Below are positions 16,620 through 26,000 of a stretch of DNA of 64,000 nucleotides, one piece after another; positions within the stretch are counted from its first letter, which is position 1; each line of letters starts with the position of its first letter. Position numbers and translations under genes: made by a program. The stretch is from NCBI GenBank assembly GCA_965199005.1, contig CBDAQK010000006.1, forward strand, positions 744,001 to 808,000, written 5' to 3'. Source of the stretch: LMUY01 sp965199005. Lineage in GTDB: Bacteria > Pseudomonadota > Alphaproteobacteria > Acetobacterales > Acetobacteraceae. The notes beneath the pieces were generated by a model. The model had not been told where the DNA came from, searched no databases, and was given only the letters and a program-made list of their open reading frames with translations.

Positions 16620-18148
16620 CAGGCCAGCGACGTGTCGGCCAGCATTGCCCCCGAGGCGGTCGACAAGGCACCCGGCAGGTTGGTGAAGCCAGTGACCTGC
16701 TTGTCCATGCCGTAACCCTGGGAGCGCCACACCAGGCTGGCCATCGGCACCTCCTCCAGCGCCGCCTGCTGCATCTCCTTGTAGATTAGCACCCGCTTCG
16801 CCAGGTCGAACTCCGCCCGCCCGCGGTCGAACGCAGCGGCCACCCGCGGTGCGCTGACGCCGAATGAGCGTTCCTGCCCCGGGCCGAGCGCGGTGTTGAG
16901 CACCACCGTCAAGCCGTCTGGGTCGTTGCTGTCGGCGGACAGGCCGTGGACCGCAATGTCAAACTGGCCTTTGACGCCCATGCTCACCCTTGTCGACCAA
17001 TCGGGCAGTTTCAGCTCGCATTGGATGCCGATCGCGCCGAGATATTGTTGCACGATCTCCGCCGTGGCCTTGTGCATGCTGTACTGCGCCGTGGCCAGCA
17101 GGGTGGTGTTGAACCCGTTCGGATATCCGGCTGCTGCCAGCAATTCCTTCGACTTGGCGGGGTCATACTTCCACCCATGGGCCAGCGTCTCGTCATAGTA
17201 TGGCGTGCCCTCCGCAATCGGCACCCCCTCCAGGATCTTACCCCGCCCAAAGAACGCTCCCTGCACCACGTCCTCGCGCTTGACCGCATGGGCCACGGCC
17301 TGGCGGACCCTCGGGTCCGAAAATGGCGGCTTGGTACCGTTGAAGATCACGTCCATGAAGGCGGCACCGTTGGACTCGTCCAGATGCAGCCTGGGATCGG
17401 CTTGGATCGCTGCCATGGATTGCCATGGTACGTATTCGATCATGTCGAGGTCCCCCGAACGAAGTGCCGAGGTGCGCAGGTTCTCGTCCGGATAGGCGAT
17501 CATGCTGATGCTTTTCAGCTTCGGGTAGCCGGGGCGGACATACTTGTCGAACGCGGTGAGTTCGATGGACGTGCCGCGTTCCTGTGTGGTGATGACGAAA
17601 GGGCCGGCCCCGATCGGGGCAGCCGCCAGCGATCCGCGCCAAATGATCCCCATGTTGTAGTTGGCGAACCAACCCGGCACCACGGCCAGCGGCATCTTGG
17701 TCGTGATCTTCAGGGTGAGCGGATCCGGCGTTTCCATTTTGGTGACGTTCTGGAATTGCGAGCGCATGTAGGCGGTCGATTTGTCGTTGGCGATCTGTTC
17801 GATCGTCCATTTGACGTCGTCCGCCGTGACCTTCTCGCCATTATGGAAGAAGGCGTTCGGGCGCAGCTTGAACACCCACGCGCCATCCGAATCCAGCGAC
17901 CAAGATTCGGCAATCTCGCCGACAAGCTTGCCCGTCCGGTCGTAGCCAATGAGCCGGCCATAGACCAGCAACTTCACCGTTCCTGCCGACGCCCCGGTGC
18001 TCACCCATGGCTGCAGGTTCGGCGGGAATGCCGACAGGCCGTAGCGTAAATGGCCCGGGGTCACCTCGGCGCGCGCACCAGCCGACACGGTGACAAGCGA
18101 GCTGGCCCCGCCGATGAAAGCACGTCGCGTTGTAAGCACGGATTTCAT
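16619..18148 (-). CDS. dppA: Periplasmic peptide-binding protein (ABC transporter family 5)
   Basis: A family 5 solute-binding protein of 509 residues, normal length. The N-terminus (SVLTTRRAFIGGASSLV) has a twin-arginine-like signal ending near ARA. Family features follow: the segment LVGEIAESWSLDSDG and FKLRPNAFFHNGEKVTADDVKWTIE, the hallmark of this family, and later PPFSDPRVRQAVAHAVKRED. It would capture peptides or a similar ligand in the periplasm and hand them to DppB and DppCD. It leads the operon. The 248 bases between its start and the divergent chemoreceptor start at 18397 are more AT-rich than the rest and probably hold both promoters. No clear consensus promoter is seen there. 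Confidence 0.92.
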   Translation of the reverse strand: MKSVLTTRRAFIGGASSLVTVSAGARAEVTPGHLRYGLSAFPPNLQPWVSTGASAGTVKLLVYGRLIGYDRTGKLVGEIAESWSLDSDGAWVFKLRPNAFFHNGEKVTADDVKWTIEQIANDKSTAYMRSQFQNVTKMETPDPLTLKITTKMPLAVVPGWFANYNMGIIWRGSLAAAPIGAGPFVITTQERGTSIELTAFDKYVRPGYPKLKSISMIAYPDENLRTSALRSGDLDMIEYVPWQSMAAIQADPRLHLDESNGAAFMDVIFNGTKPPFSDPRVRQAVAHAVKREDVVQGAFFGRGKILEGVPIAEGTPYYDETLAHGWKYDPAKSKELLAAAGYPNGFNTTLLATAQYSMHKATAEIVQQYLGAIGIQCELKLPDWSTRVSMGVKGQFDIAVHGLSADSNDPDGLTVVLNTALGPGQERSFGVSAPRVAAAFDRGRAEFDLAKRVLIYKEMQQAALEEVPMASLVWRSQGYGMDKQVTGFTNLPGALSTASGAMLADTSLA

Positions 18149-18396
18149 CCCCTGGTCATCTGAGCGCGATACACCGCCAAGTATGCAGCATTCAGGCCAG
18201 GAGGGCATCTTCCTTTCCGGTCACCCGCAGGGAAGCAAGGCAGGGTCCGTGTCCACCGTCATAGGCCGGCCTCTGAACACGATGCGAACCCGATTTGAGA
18301 TCACCTCTGACCGCTATGCCATTAAGTATCGGTAAAACTTCCTCGATTACATTCATCGAAATTAATGGCCTCTCCACAACCATATCGAGATGAAGC

Positions 18397-20295
18397 ATGC
18401 GCAGGCGGGTAGGAATATTTTGGCAATTGCTTCTCCCTGCTTCGTTGGCCGTGGTGTTGTCGGTCGCGACGGTCCAGGCCTGGACGTTTCAAATCAGCCA
18501 AGGCGCGCTCGAACAGCGGATGCGGGCCAACCTCGTCACCAACTTGGCCTTGCTCAAGGCCTATTTGGCGCCGCTTGGGGAAGAATGGTCCGTTGTGGCC
18601 GGTGAACTCCGTCTGGGTTACTCCGACATCTCTGGGAATTTCGATGTCGTCGACGCCGCTGCCGCCGTCAGCGGTGGTGAGGCAACCATATTTTACGGCG
18701 ATCGGCGTATCGTGACGACGTTGCGCAACCCGGATGGCAGCCGGGCGACCGGGAGCAAACTCACCGATCCGGAGATCGTGCAAACGGTCCTGAAGGATGG
18801 CAAGCGGTTTACCGGGCAAGCCATTGTTCTCGGCCGCAATCTCCTGACGATCTACGAGCCGGTCAAAGCCGCTGACGGCGCAGTCCTGGGGATCCTGTTC
18901 ATTGGCATTCCGGTCACCGAACTGGACGCAGCGCGGACCTCACTTCTGCAACATGCCATCTTGGCCGGGCTGGCCGTGGCAGTCCTGTTTCTGGTCGCGT
19001 ACACTTGGCTGCTACGGCGCACTCTGCAGCCGTTGAACGCCCTGGCCACCGCGACCAAGCGGGTTGCCGGCGGAGATCTGGAGACTGACATCCCGAGCAT
19101 GCATCGCCGCGACCAAATTGGCCGGCTGGCCCAAGCGCTCGGCGGGTTCAAGAGCGCGGCCCAGGAGAAACGCCAATTGGAGGCTGACGCCGCCGCGCTA
19201 AGCCGCCTCGCCGAGGATACCCGCCTGCAAGCCGAAGCGATCCGGAACGAGGAGGCGGCAGCGCAGAGCGCCGTCGTCACCGCCGTCGCCAACGGATTGG
19301 AACACCTCGCCCGCGGGGATCTGACGTTCCATTTCGAGCAACCATTTGCTGCGAAATACGAGGCGTTGCGCACAAATTTCAATGCCGCGACGTCCGCGCT
19401 GGGCCAGATGATCCGTGGCATCGCCGAAAACACCGACGCATTGCGCGTCGGCACCGGAGAAATCGCGGCTGCTGCCGATGACTTGTCCCGCAGGACCGAG
19501 CAGCAGGCCGCAAGCCTGGAACAGACGGCAGCGGCGCTGGACGAGATCACCGCGACAGTACGCCGCACCGCCGAAGGGGCGCAGACGGCCCGTGAGGTTG
19601 TCTCCACGGCAAAGGCGGATGCAGCGCATTCCGGCCAGGTCGTGAGCGACGCGGTCGCAGCCATGTCCGCCATCGAACAATCGGCGCGGCAAATCACGCA
19701 GATCATCGGGGTCATCGACGAGATTTCGTTCCAGACCAACCTGCTGGCGCTGAACGCCGGGGTGGAGGCGGCACGGGCCGGCGATGCCGGGCGCGGCTTC
19801 GCGGTGGTGGCGACCGAGGTGAGGGCACTCGCCCAGCGCAGTGCCGGAAGCGCGCGGGAGATCAAGGCGCTGATCTCCACCAGCACGGGTCAAGTCGGCC
19901 GCGGGGTGCAACTGGTCGGCGAAACCGGGCGCTCGCTGGAGCGGATCGTCAAGCAAGTCGAGCAGATCGACGGGGTCGTCAAACAGATCGCGGCCAGTGC
20001 GATCGAGCAGGCAGCCGGGCTGGCAGAGGTGAACACCGCCATCAACCAGATGGATCAGGTCACCCAGCAGAACGCCGCCATGGTGGAGCAATCGACCGCA
20101 GCCAGCCATGGGCTGGCGCATGACACGGCGGAACTGGAGCGACTGACCGCCCGATTCCGCATCGGCCAAAGCGAGCCGGCGGCACCAACGCCTGACCGGC
20201 GCCCCGCTCCCGTGGTGACGCGGCCAGTCCGCCGGCCGGCGCGCAGTGGCGCACTGGCCGCCGTTCGCACTGCCGAGGCCTGGGAAGAGCTCTGA
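18397..20295 (+). CDS. Methyl-accepting chemotaxis protein with single-Cache sensor
   Basis: Transmembrane chemoreceptor of 632 residues. A first membrane helix (LLLPASLAVVLSVATVQAW) is followed by a periplasmic domain of about 150 residues that resembles a single Cache sensor (ILFIGIPVTELD near its end). The second helix is AGLAVAVLFLVAYTWLL. A HAMP segment (LATATKRVAGGDLETDIP) follows, then a second HAMP-like region (VANGLEHLARGDLTFHF). The signalling domain has the conserved hairpin EISFQTNLLALNAGVEAARAG. There is no C-terminal CheR-binding pentapeptide. It is divergent from the dipeptide importer operon, so it might sense the same ligands; that is inference. Confidence 0.92.
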   Translation: MRRRVGIFWQLLLPASLAVVLSVATVQAWTFQISQGALEQRMRANLVTNLALLKAYLAPLGEEWSVVAGELRLGYSDISGNFDVVDAAAAVSGGEATIFYGDRRIVTTLRNPDGSRATGSKLTDPEIVQTVLKDGKRFTGQAIVLGRNLLTIYEPVKAADGAVLGILFIGIPVTELDAARTSLLQHAILAGLAVAVLFLVAYTWLLRRTLQPLNALATATKRVAGGDLETDIPSMHRRDQIGRLAQALGGFKSAAQEKRQLEADAAALSRLAEDTRLQAEAIRNEEAAAQSAVVTAVANGLEHLARGDLTFHFEQPFAAKYEALRTNFNAATSALGQMIRGIAENTDALRVGTGEIAAAADDLSRRTEQQAASLEQTAAALDEITATVRRTAEGAQTAREVVSTAKADAAHSGQVVSDAVAAMSAIEQSARQITQIIGVIDEISFQTNLLALNAGVEAARAGDAGRGFAVVATEVRALAQRSAGSAREIKALISTSTGQVGRGVQLVGETGRSLERIVKQVEQIDGVVKQIAASAIEQAAGLAEVNTAINQMDQVTQQNAAMVEQSTAASHGLAHDTAELERLTARFRIGQSEPAAPTPDRRPAPVVTRPVRRPARSGALAAVRTAEAWEEL

Positions 20296-20322
20296 TCAAC
20301 CGCGGCCCTCAGGACGTCCTGC

Positions 20323-21186
20323 ATGTGGTTGCTTGACCCGGTGTTCTCGGTGACCGGCGTGTTCGTGGCCGATTTAAGGAACACCCTTCCAGCGCTCGCC
20401 GTTCTGGCCGCACTTTATACGCTGCTCGGCATGCTTCCGCGTTGCAATACCGGGGTGTCATGGTGGCGTAAGCCAGATTTGGCCACGGATGTTGGTTATC
20501 TCGTCCTCATGCCGGGTCTGATGCATTACGGTCGCATCTTCCTGCTGATGACCGGCATGGCCCTCATCTACCGTATCACCGATCCTGCCGACGCCTCGGC
20601 AGCTCTGGACCATGGCTTGGGGCCGTTGGCAAATTGGCCGTTTGCGCTGCAGCTCTTCGTCTATTTGTTCGTATCCAATCTACTTTCCTACGTGACGCAT
20701 CGTTGGTTTCACGATGCCCGGCTCTGGCGCTATCACGCGGTTCATCATTCCTCCGAGCATTTGGAATGGACGTCGTCCTTCCGTTTTCACCCGGTCGATT
20801 TCTTTTCTGACGTGGTGGTAGCGGATTGCCTGTTGCTGCTGCTGGGGGTCTCCCCCGCCGTCCTGATCTGGGTTGCGCCGTTCTTCACCGCGATTACCAC
20901 GCTGGCCCATGCGAATCTGGATTGGGATTTCGGACCGTTCCGCATGGTGCTGACCAGCCCGGTCTATCACCGCTGGCACCACACGGGGGTGGATGCGGGC
21001 GGGGCCAGTAATTTTGCCGGGAACTTCCCGGTTTTCGACCTGGTGTTCGGCACATACTACATGCCGAAAGGGAAGCGGCCCAGCCAGTATGGCGTGACCG
21101 AGCGCGACGTTCCCCCCGATTTCGCGGGACAAATGCTGCACCCCTTCCGCTCCGCCCCGCCGGTCCAGGCGAGTTCGCCTTTATAG
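20323..21186 (+). CDS. Sterol desaturase/fatty acid hydroxylase family membrane protein
   Basis: A 287-residue integral membrane di-iron enzyme candidate. Four or more hydrophobic segments are seen, and the histidine boxes of the family are in order: THRWFHD, then HAVHHSSEHLEW, and later YHRWHHTG. These would bind two irons that activate oxygen for hydroxylation or desaturation of a lipid. Known relatives act on sterols, carotenoids, sphingoid bases or alkylglycerols; here the lipid is not known. It begins 27 bases after the chemoreceptor stop and may be co-transcribed with it and with the TPR gene that follows. Confidence 0.88.
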   Translation: MWLLDPVFSVTGVFVADLRNTLPALAVLAALYTLLGMLPRCNTGVSWWRKPDLATDVGYLVLMPGLMHYGRIFLLMTGMALIYRITDPADASAALDHGLGPLANWPFALQLFVYLFVSNLLSYVTHRWFHDARLWRYHAVHHSSEHLEWTSSFRFHPVDFFSDVVVADCLLLLLGVSPAVLIWVAPFFTAITTLAHANLDWDFGPFRMVLTSPVYHRWHHTGVDAGGASNFAGNFPVFDLVFGTYYMPKGKRPSQYGVTERDVPPDFAGQMLHPFRSAPPVQASSPL

Positions 21187-21214
21187 GGTGCGCGCGCCCG
21201 GCTATCGTTTGGGC

Positions 21215-22504
21215 ATGCGCCACGACCCACCTGCGACCCAGGCACTCCGGGCTGTTCTGGCCCGGGCTGCCGCGTTGCAGACCGCCGGGGCGTGGAGCGA
21301 GGCGGCGGCCAGTTACGGCCAGGCGCTGGCGCTAGATCCGGAGAACGCCGACATTGCCAATAATCTTGGCGTGGCGTTGTGGCGGCAGGACCGGCTGGAC
21401 GAGGCGGCTGCGGCGTTCTGCCGGGCCCTTCAGCTGCGGCCGGCCTTGGCCGAGGCGCACAACAATTTAGGAACTGCCCTGCGCGACAGCGGCCGGCCGC
21501 AGGAGGCGGAGGAATGCTTCCGGACCGCCGTGGCGCTGCGGCCGGATTACGCGCTGGCACACAACAATTTGGGCATGACGCTGCTGGGGCGCGGCGAGTT
21601 CGCGTCCGGTTGGGCCGAATACGAGTGGCGCTGGAAAATCCCTGGTCTGAGCAAACCCGGCGAGCGGTTTGGCCTTGCACAATGGCGGGGCGAAGCGGCG
21701 CCGGGTCGCCGGTTGCTGATCCATTCGGAGCAGGGGCTGGGGGACACGCTGCAGTTCTGCCGGTACGCGCCCTTGGCCGCCGACCGTGGCCTGGACGTCA
21801 CCCTTGTCGTCCCGCCGGTTCTGGTCCGCCTGTTGCGGAGCCTGCGAGGCGTGACGTCTGTGGTGGCGCCGGACGACGGGTTGCCTGCGTCCGGCTTGGT
21901 CTGCCCGATGCTGAGCCTGCCACTGGCGGTCGGCACAACCCTGGCCACCATTCCAGCCGCGGTGCCCTATTTGCACGCGCGCGGGGCAGATATGGCGACC
22001 TGGGCGATGCGGCTGGACGCGATGGCAGGTCCGGCTTTGCGGGTTGGCGTGGCTTGGGCAGGCAACACCAGCCTGGCAGCAGACCGGCGGCGTTCCATGT
22101 CACCGGATTACCTGGCGGGTTTGGCTGCACTCGAAGGAGTGCGGCTCGTCAGCCTACAAAAGGGCGGGCCGGCACCGCCATCTGGTTTGCCGATGATCGA
22201 CTGGATGCATTTGGTGCGCGATTTCGCGGACACGGCGGGGCTGATCGCCAATCTCGACCTGATCATCGCCGTTGATTCTGCCCCGGCCCATCTGGCCGCG
22301 GCGATGGGCAAGCCGGTCTGGCTGCTGGACCGGTTCGATTCATGCTGGCGATGGCTGTCCGGCCGCACCGACAGCCCGTGGTATCCGACGCTGCGGATTT
22401 ACCGGCAGAGGCAGCCCGGCGATTGGGTCGGCGTGCTGGCGCGGGTTGCGCAGGATTTGCACCAACTCGCGGCGCCGGTCATCCGGGCAGGGCGGCGGCG
22501 GTAG
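21215..22504 (+). CDS. TPR protein with glycosyltransferase-like C-terminal domain
   Basis: The 429-residue protein starts with three to four tetratricopeptide repeats (for example YGQALALDPENADIANNLG and FCRALQLRPALAEAHNNLG). The C-terminal domain, from about residue 140, has LLIHSEQGLGDTLQFCRY and later LDLIIAVDSAPAHLAAAMG. These are features of the heptosyltransferase/GT41-like fold seen in many bacterial TPR proteins of flagellin or surface glycosylation. It would transfer a sugar in the cytoplasm, but donor and target are unknown. I chose the ATG at 21215; a GTG at 21188 in the same frame would add nine residues of no recognisable content. The gene follows the fatty acid hydroxylase by 28 bases. 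Confidence 0.8.
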   Translation: MRHDPPATQALRAVLARAAALQTAGAWSEAAASYGQALALDPENADIANNLGVALWRQDRLDEAAAAFCRALQLRPALAEAHNNLGTALRDSGRPQEAEECFRTAVALRPDYALAHNNLGMTLLGRGEFASGWAEYEWRWKIPGLSKPGERFGLAQWRGEAAPGRRLLIHSEQGLGDTLQFCRYAPLAADRGLDVTLVVPPVLVRLLRSLRGVTSVVAPDDGLPASGLVCPMLSLPLAVGTTLATIPAAVPYLHARGADMATWAMRLDAMAGPALRVGVAWAGNTSLAADRRRSMSPDYLAGLAALEGVRLVSLQKGGPAPPSGLPMIDWMHLVRDFADTAGLIANLDLIIAVDSAPAHLAAAMGKPVWLLDRFDSCWRWLSGRTDSPWYPTLRIYRQRQPGDWVGVLARVAQDLHQLAAPVIRAGRRR

Positions 22505-22687
22505 TCGCGACCGGCTGCGACGGGTGTTAGCCGCGGGATTGCAATGTCCAGCTTAACAAAGGCAAACTCAGCCACGCAAACCGCAAAAACCGGGTCGTGC
22601 GAACGAACTGACGCCGTCCGCGCTCTATTGACGCCAGTCTCACCGCGGCCATAGCCTTGGGATAGATTTTGTTCTGGGAACGCATTG

Positions 22688-25444
22688 ATGAGCGACTCGA
22701 AATCTGCGGCTGGCGCCGACGAACTTAAGAATTCCGTCCGCCAACTCAAACATCGCCAGATGAACTGCGCCGTGGCGCTGACGGATAGCGGGGCCGAGTT
22801 GCTCATGGCCGCAAGCGGAACCTCGGGCGCGCTCGCCACCGAGCTTAAAAAGGAGAACCCCAAGGTCAAGGGTTTGGCGCATGGGATTGCAACCCTTGCC
22901 GAGGATAATCCGCACGAGATTTGCCTGAGGCTGAACACCAAGCCAGCGGCTGGAATCGCCAAGCGGCTGGCCAAGATGCTGAAGGTTCGCAAGACGGAGC
23001 TGAAGAGCGTCGTCATCCTGGTCGACGATGAGGAGGTCGACCGGGCGAGCGCCGAGGACGGGGCGGAAGGCGGCGGCGCGTCGCCGACGGGCGCCGGCTG
23101 GACGGCGATCTCGGGCGCGGGACGCCCGAACGCAGGCGGGGGCGGCTTCCTCTCCCGCCGAGGGGCGAATGGCGCCCAGCCGGCGGACAGCGCTTCGCAG
23201 GGGTCAGGGTCGGATGCTGCTGCCCAGCCATCGACGGCGTGGAAGCCGGCCGTCGTGACCGGTGAACTGCGGCAGCGGCTGAAGACCTCCGGCGGTGCGA
23301 TTGCGGCCACATTCGCCGATGATCCGAAGGGCAAGGGCAAGGCGATCGAGCTGCTGAATTCAGCGGTGCACAGCCTCGGAGAGGGTGACGAGGCAAGCGC
23401 AGAGGAGGAAGCCCGCGAATTGGAGAGCCTGATCGCATTCGCGGGCGAACACGGCAGCGCCAGCGGCGAAAGCTCGTCGTCTTCATCGAGCGACGAGGGA
23501 TCATCCTCGTCCAGGAACGGCGAAGGCTCGTCCTCCGGAGGGGGCGAGGGTCCTTCGTCCGGCAGCGGCTGGACGCGGGCCGCGGTTCAGTCGACGAACG
23601 GGAAGGGGGGATCGCGGGCGATCGTCTTCAACACGCTCGGGTTCGCGCGCGGCGAGATCAAGGCGGCGGAAGACCTGCTGAAGGGTTCTCCGGATGGACA
23701 GAAGATTACCAGCCTCGTCGCAGAGGTCGGCGACAAGGTTAAGGCCCAGGACTATGACGGCGCGGGAGAACTGGTGCAGCAGGCCCGTTCACTTGCCGTC
23801 CGCGCCTTGGCTGCAAACCGCAAGCACGCCGGGCAGCAAGAGCGCTACAAAGAGATGAACTCCGTCTTCGGCAAGGTGGAGAAGACGTATTTCACCCCCG
23901 TTGCAGCCGAGATAATGGTGAAAAGCAACCGGGATGCAAAGCCACCGCTGCGCGACTTCGTGGGCGCCGTTGCCAACTTCCAGACCAATCGCACCCCACA
24001 AGCGTGTGACACCATCGCCGGAACGGCCGAGCGCTACCTGCAGTACCACGACAACGACCTCGACAAGACGGCGCAGGGAAAGAACAAGGTCAAGCGAGAC
24101 AATGCGGCCGAGGCCCTGCGCGGCGCGCGGCACATGAAGCTGGCGCTGCAGATGAAGCAGATCGGACCGCCGCCGTGGACAGACGAAGCCGCAATGCGCG
24201 TCGCGTCGATTCGCGCCGCCTTCGGGTTCGAGAGCGGCGAGCGGCCTGCGACGCCGCTTGGCAGCGACGCTGGGGTCTCCGCCTCGTTCTGGGTGAAGGG
24301 CTACGACCCGGGCTCCAGCAACGAGCAGAACGCGGCGACCGAGTTCCTGTTCAAGCCGGCGGCCGGCGAAGACGCCCAGCCGGGCTTCGTCAAAGGCGGC
24401 TCGGCGCCGCGCGAGGCGGTCACCAAGGCGGTGGCCGACCGGGTCACTGCCATGACCGGGATCGATCTGGGAGTGCCGGAGACCAGCGTTGCTTCGATCA
24501 ACTCCTCGGCCATCGACATCAAGGCGTTCAACGACGCCAAGCTCGCGGAGAACGAGCGCCTGGGTTACACTCTCGATGAGGGTGCATTGCCGCCGACGTC
24601 AGGGCCGATGGTAGGCTCGCTGCAGCAATTTGTCCCGACCCGGGGTACATTGCAGTCTCAGCCGGCGGGGACGATGGCCCGTGTGCCAGCCGCCGAGTGT
24701 CATCGCGCCGCCATTCTCGACATCCTCACGCTTAACTGCGACCGCCATCAAGGCAACTTCATGGTGGCCGATGGTCCCGATCAGGGCGCGGGGTCGACTC
24801 CGGCCTTGGTGCCGATCGACCACGGTCTGACGCTGCCTACGAGGGAAGGCCTTGAACAGCGGGGCTCGACGCGCATGTGCAGCCCGAAATTCAATGCTTT
24901 GCTCGCGATGAAGGGCAGCTACGAACCGTTTTCACCCGACATGGTCGAACGGCTGCAAATGCTGGACCCGGCCGCGATCGAGAGCGGGATGAAGGATAGC
25001 GTCGCCGTGGTGGACCGCGTCCACCCGGATTTGGGCGCGGGTGCCACGATCCCGGACGAGAGCGCACGGATGGTGAAGCGGGCGGCGATGTTCCTCAAGC
25101 TTGCCAGCCGCCAACTGAGCCCGGCGCAAATCCAGCTCGCCCTTTCACTGAAGCAGGCGGCAATCTTCGACGTGGACGACAACAATTTCGAACAGTCGGC
25201 GCAGTCGGTGATCGCGGCTTATGCCGGCAGGAGCGCAGCGATGCAGGAAATGTATGCCAACCGTGACTACGCAGCATTCGGACTCGCGCTAAACAAACTT
25301 GGCTGGCACCCGTGGAATAGTTTATTCAGTGAAATTCAAACGGCAAACTACATGCGATGGTCGTCGGAGTGTCCGTACGACTTGGTCGCCGCCCACGATT
25401 CATCCAGCAGGCCGCCACAGGGCTACCAGCCGCCGTTAAAATAG
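22688..25444 (+). CDS. Large protein with phosphatidylinositol 3-/4-kinase-like catalytic domain; candidate effector
   Basis: This 918-residue protein has no signal peptide. An N-terminal part (about 1-115) is followed by Gly/Ala/Ser-rich linkers, including a Ser/Gly/Glu run at about 256-294, and a helical middle region. From about residue 535 a PI3/PI4-kinase-like core is visible. EFLFKP carries the candidate ATP-contact Lys556, then GSLQQFVP and AILDILTLNCDRHQGNFMV with catalytic-loop Asp685 and Asn690. PIDHGLTLP follows, with metal-binding Asp711. This order (FKP, GSLQ, DRHxxN, PIDHG) is that of the PI4K-gamma-like branch. The substrate could be a phosphoinositide or a protein. The gene stands alone, and a TTGACG hexamer at 22628 may be part of its promoter. 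ATG 22688 is preferred over the adjacent TTG. Confidence 0.8.
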   Translation: MSDSKSAAGADELKNSVRQLKHRQMNCAVALTDSGAELLMAASGTSGALATELKKENPKVKGLAHGIATLAEDNPHEICLRLNTKPAAGIAKRLAKMLKVRKTELKSVVILVDDEEVDRASAEDGAEGGGASPTGAGWTAISGAGRPNAGGGGFLSRRGANGAQPADSASQGSGSDAAAQPSTAWKPAVVTGELRQRLKTSGGAIAATFADDPKGKGKAIELLNSAVHSLGEGDEASAEEEARELESLIAFAGEHGSASGESSSSSSSDEGSSSSRNGEGSSSGGGEGPSSGSGWTRAAVQSTNGKGGSRAIVFNTLGFARGEIKAAEDLLKGSPDGQKITSLVAEVGDKVKAQDYDGAGELVQQARSLAVRALAANRKHAGQQERYKEMNSVFGKVEKTYFTPVAAEIMVKSNRDAKPPLRDFVGAVANFQTNRTPQACDTIAGTAERYLQYHDNDLDKTAQGKNKVKRDNAAEALRGARHMKLALQMKQIGPPPWTDEAAMRVASIRAAFGFESGERPATPLGSDAGVSASFWVKGYDPGSSNEQNAATEFLFKPAAGEDAQPGFVKGGSAPREAVTKAVADRVTAMTGIDLGVPETSVASINSSAIDIKAFNDAKLAENERLGYTLDEGALPPTSGPMVGSLQQFVPTRGTLQSQPAGTMARVPAAECHRAAILDILTLNCDRHQGNFMVADGPDQGAGSTPALVPIDHGLTLPTREGLEQRGSTRMCSPKFNALLAMKGSYEPFSPDMVERLQMLDPAAIESGMKDSVAVVDRVHPDLGAGATIPDESARMVKRAAMFLKLASRQLSPAQIQLALSLKQAAIFDVDDNNFEQSAQSVIAAYAGRSAAMQEMYANRDYAAFGLALNKLGWHPWNSLFSEIQTANYMRWSSECPYDLVAAHDSSSRPPQGYQPPLK

Positions 25445-25503
25445 GGGCTTGTCCCATCACAAGGCTGGTGCGGGTCCGCCGAGGTCGCTGAAGTCTGATC
25501 GGC

Positions 25504-25986
25504 TTATGCCGAGAGGATCAGCGGCAGCGTCAACCCCGCGATGATTGCCAGGTCTGGTGCGTCCGCCTCGCTGAACCGGTCCGTGGCGGCGGAGATGCTG
25601 AGGCTGGCGATGCAACGGCCGCCCAGCATGACAGGCGCGTTGACCATCCCGCCCACGCCAAGGCTGAAGATCAGTGCGTGGTCGAAGAACGTGCGCTCGA
25701 TGTCGGCGGCGGTGTGGCAGATGTAGAGCTGCCCCTCATCCAGCGTCTTCTTGCCCCAATGCGTGTCCTTCTTCTGCTTGCGGCCGCCAACTGGGTAGGC
25801 ATCGGTATTGCTGGAATACAGCCGTTCCACCTCGGCGGTGGCGGGCAGGTGGTTGAGCGCGGTAAACAGGCGGCGGTCGTAGAGTTTTACCACCAGGGCA
25901 TCGATGGCCGCCCAGGCAGCGCCGCGATCCGGGCCGGCGGTCAAATTCATGATGTCAACGATGTCGTCGCGGGTGATGTCAGCCAT
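25504..25986 (-). CDS. GAF-domain protein linked to a Liv transporter operon
   Basis: A cytoplasmic protein of 160 residues with one GAF domain: RLFTALNHLPATAEVERLYSS, the central DEGQLYICHTAADIERTF, the strand GMVNAPVMLGGRCIASLSIS and a final helix. It has no output domain. It starts 14 bases after the LivM stop and is the last gene of the minus-strand Liv operon at 30502-25504. Single GAF proteins of this kind occur beside amide, urea or nucleobase transporter and hydrolase genes, where they may bind a small molecule. A ligand-sensing role for the transporter is a guess. The fold assignment is good. Confidence 0.8.
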   Translation of the reverse strand: MADITRDDIVDIMNLTAGPDRGAAWAAIDALVVKLYDRRLFTALNHLPATAEVERLYSSNTDAYPVGGRKQKKDTHWGKKTLDEGQLYICHTAADIERTFFDHALIFSLGVGGMVNAPVMLGGRCIASLSISAATDRFSEADAPDLAIIAGLTLPLILSA

Positions 25987-26000
25987 GTCAGGCTCCTTGG

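Noticed and set aside
18149..18396. Possible promoter (TTGAGA at 18295) in the divergent gap before the chemoreceptor
   Set aside because: No -10 box at proper spacing; only the general AT-richness suggests promoters there.
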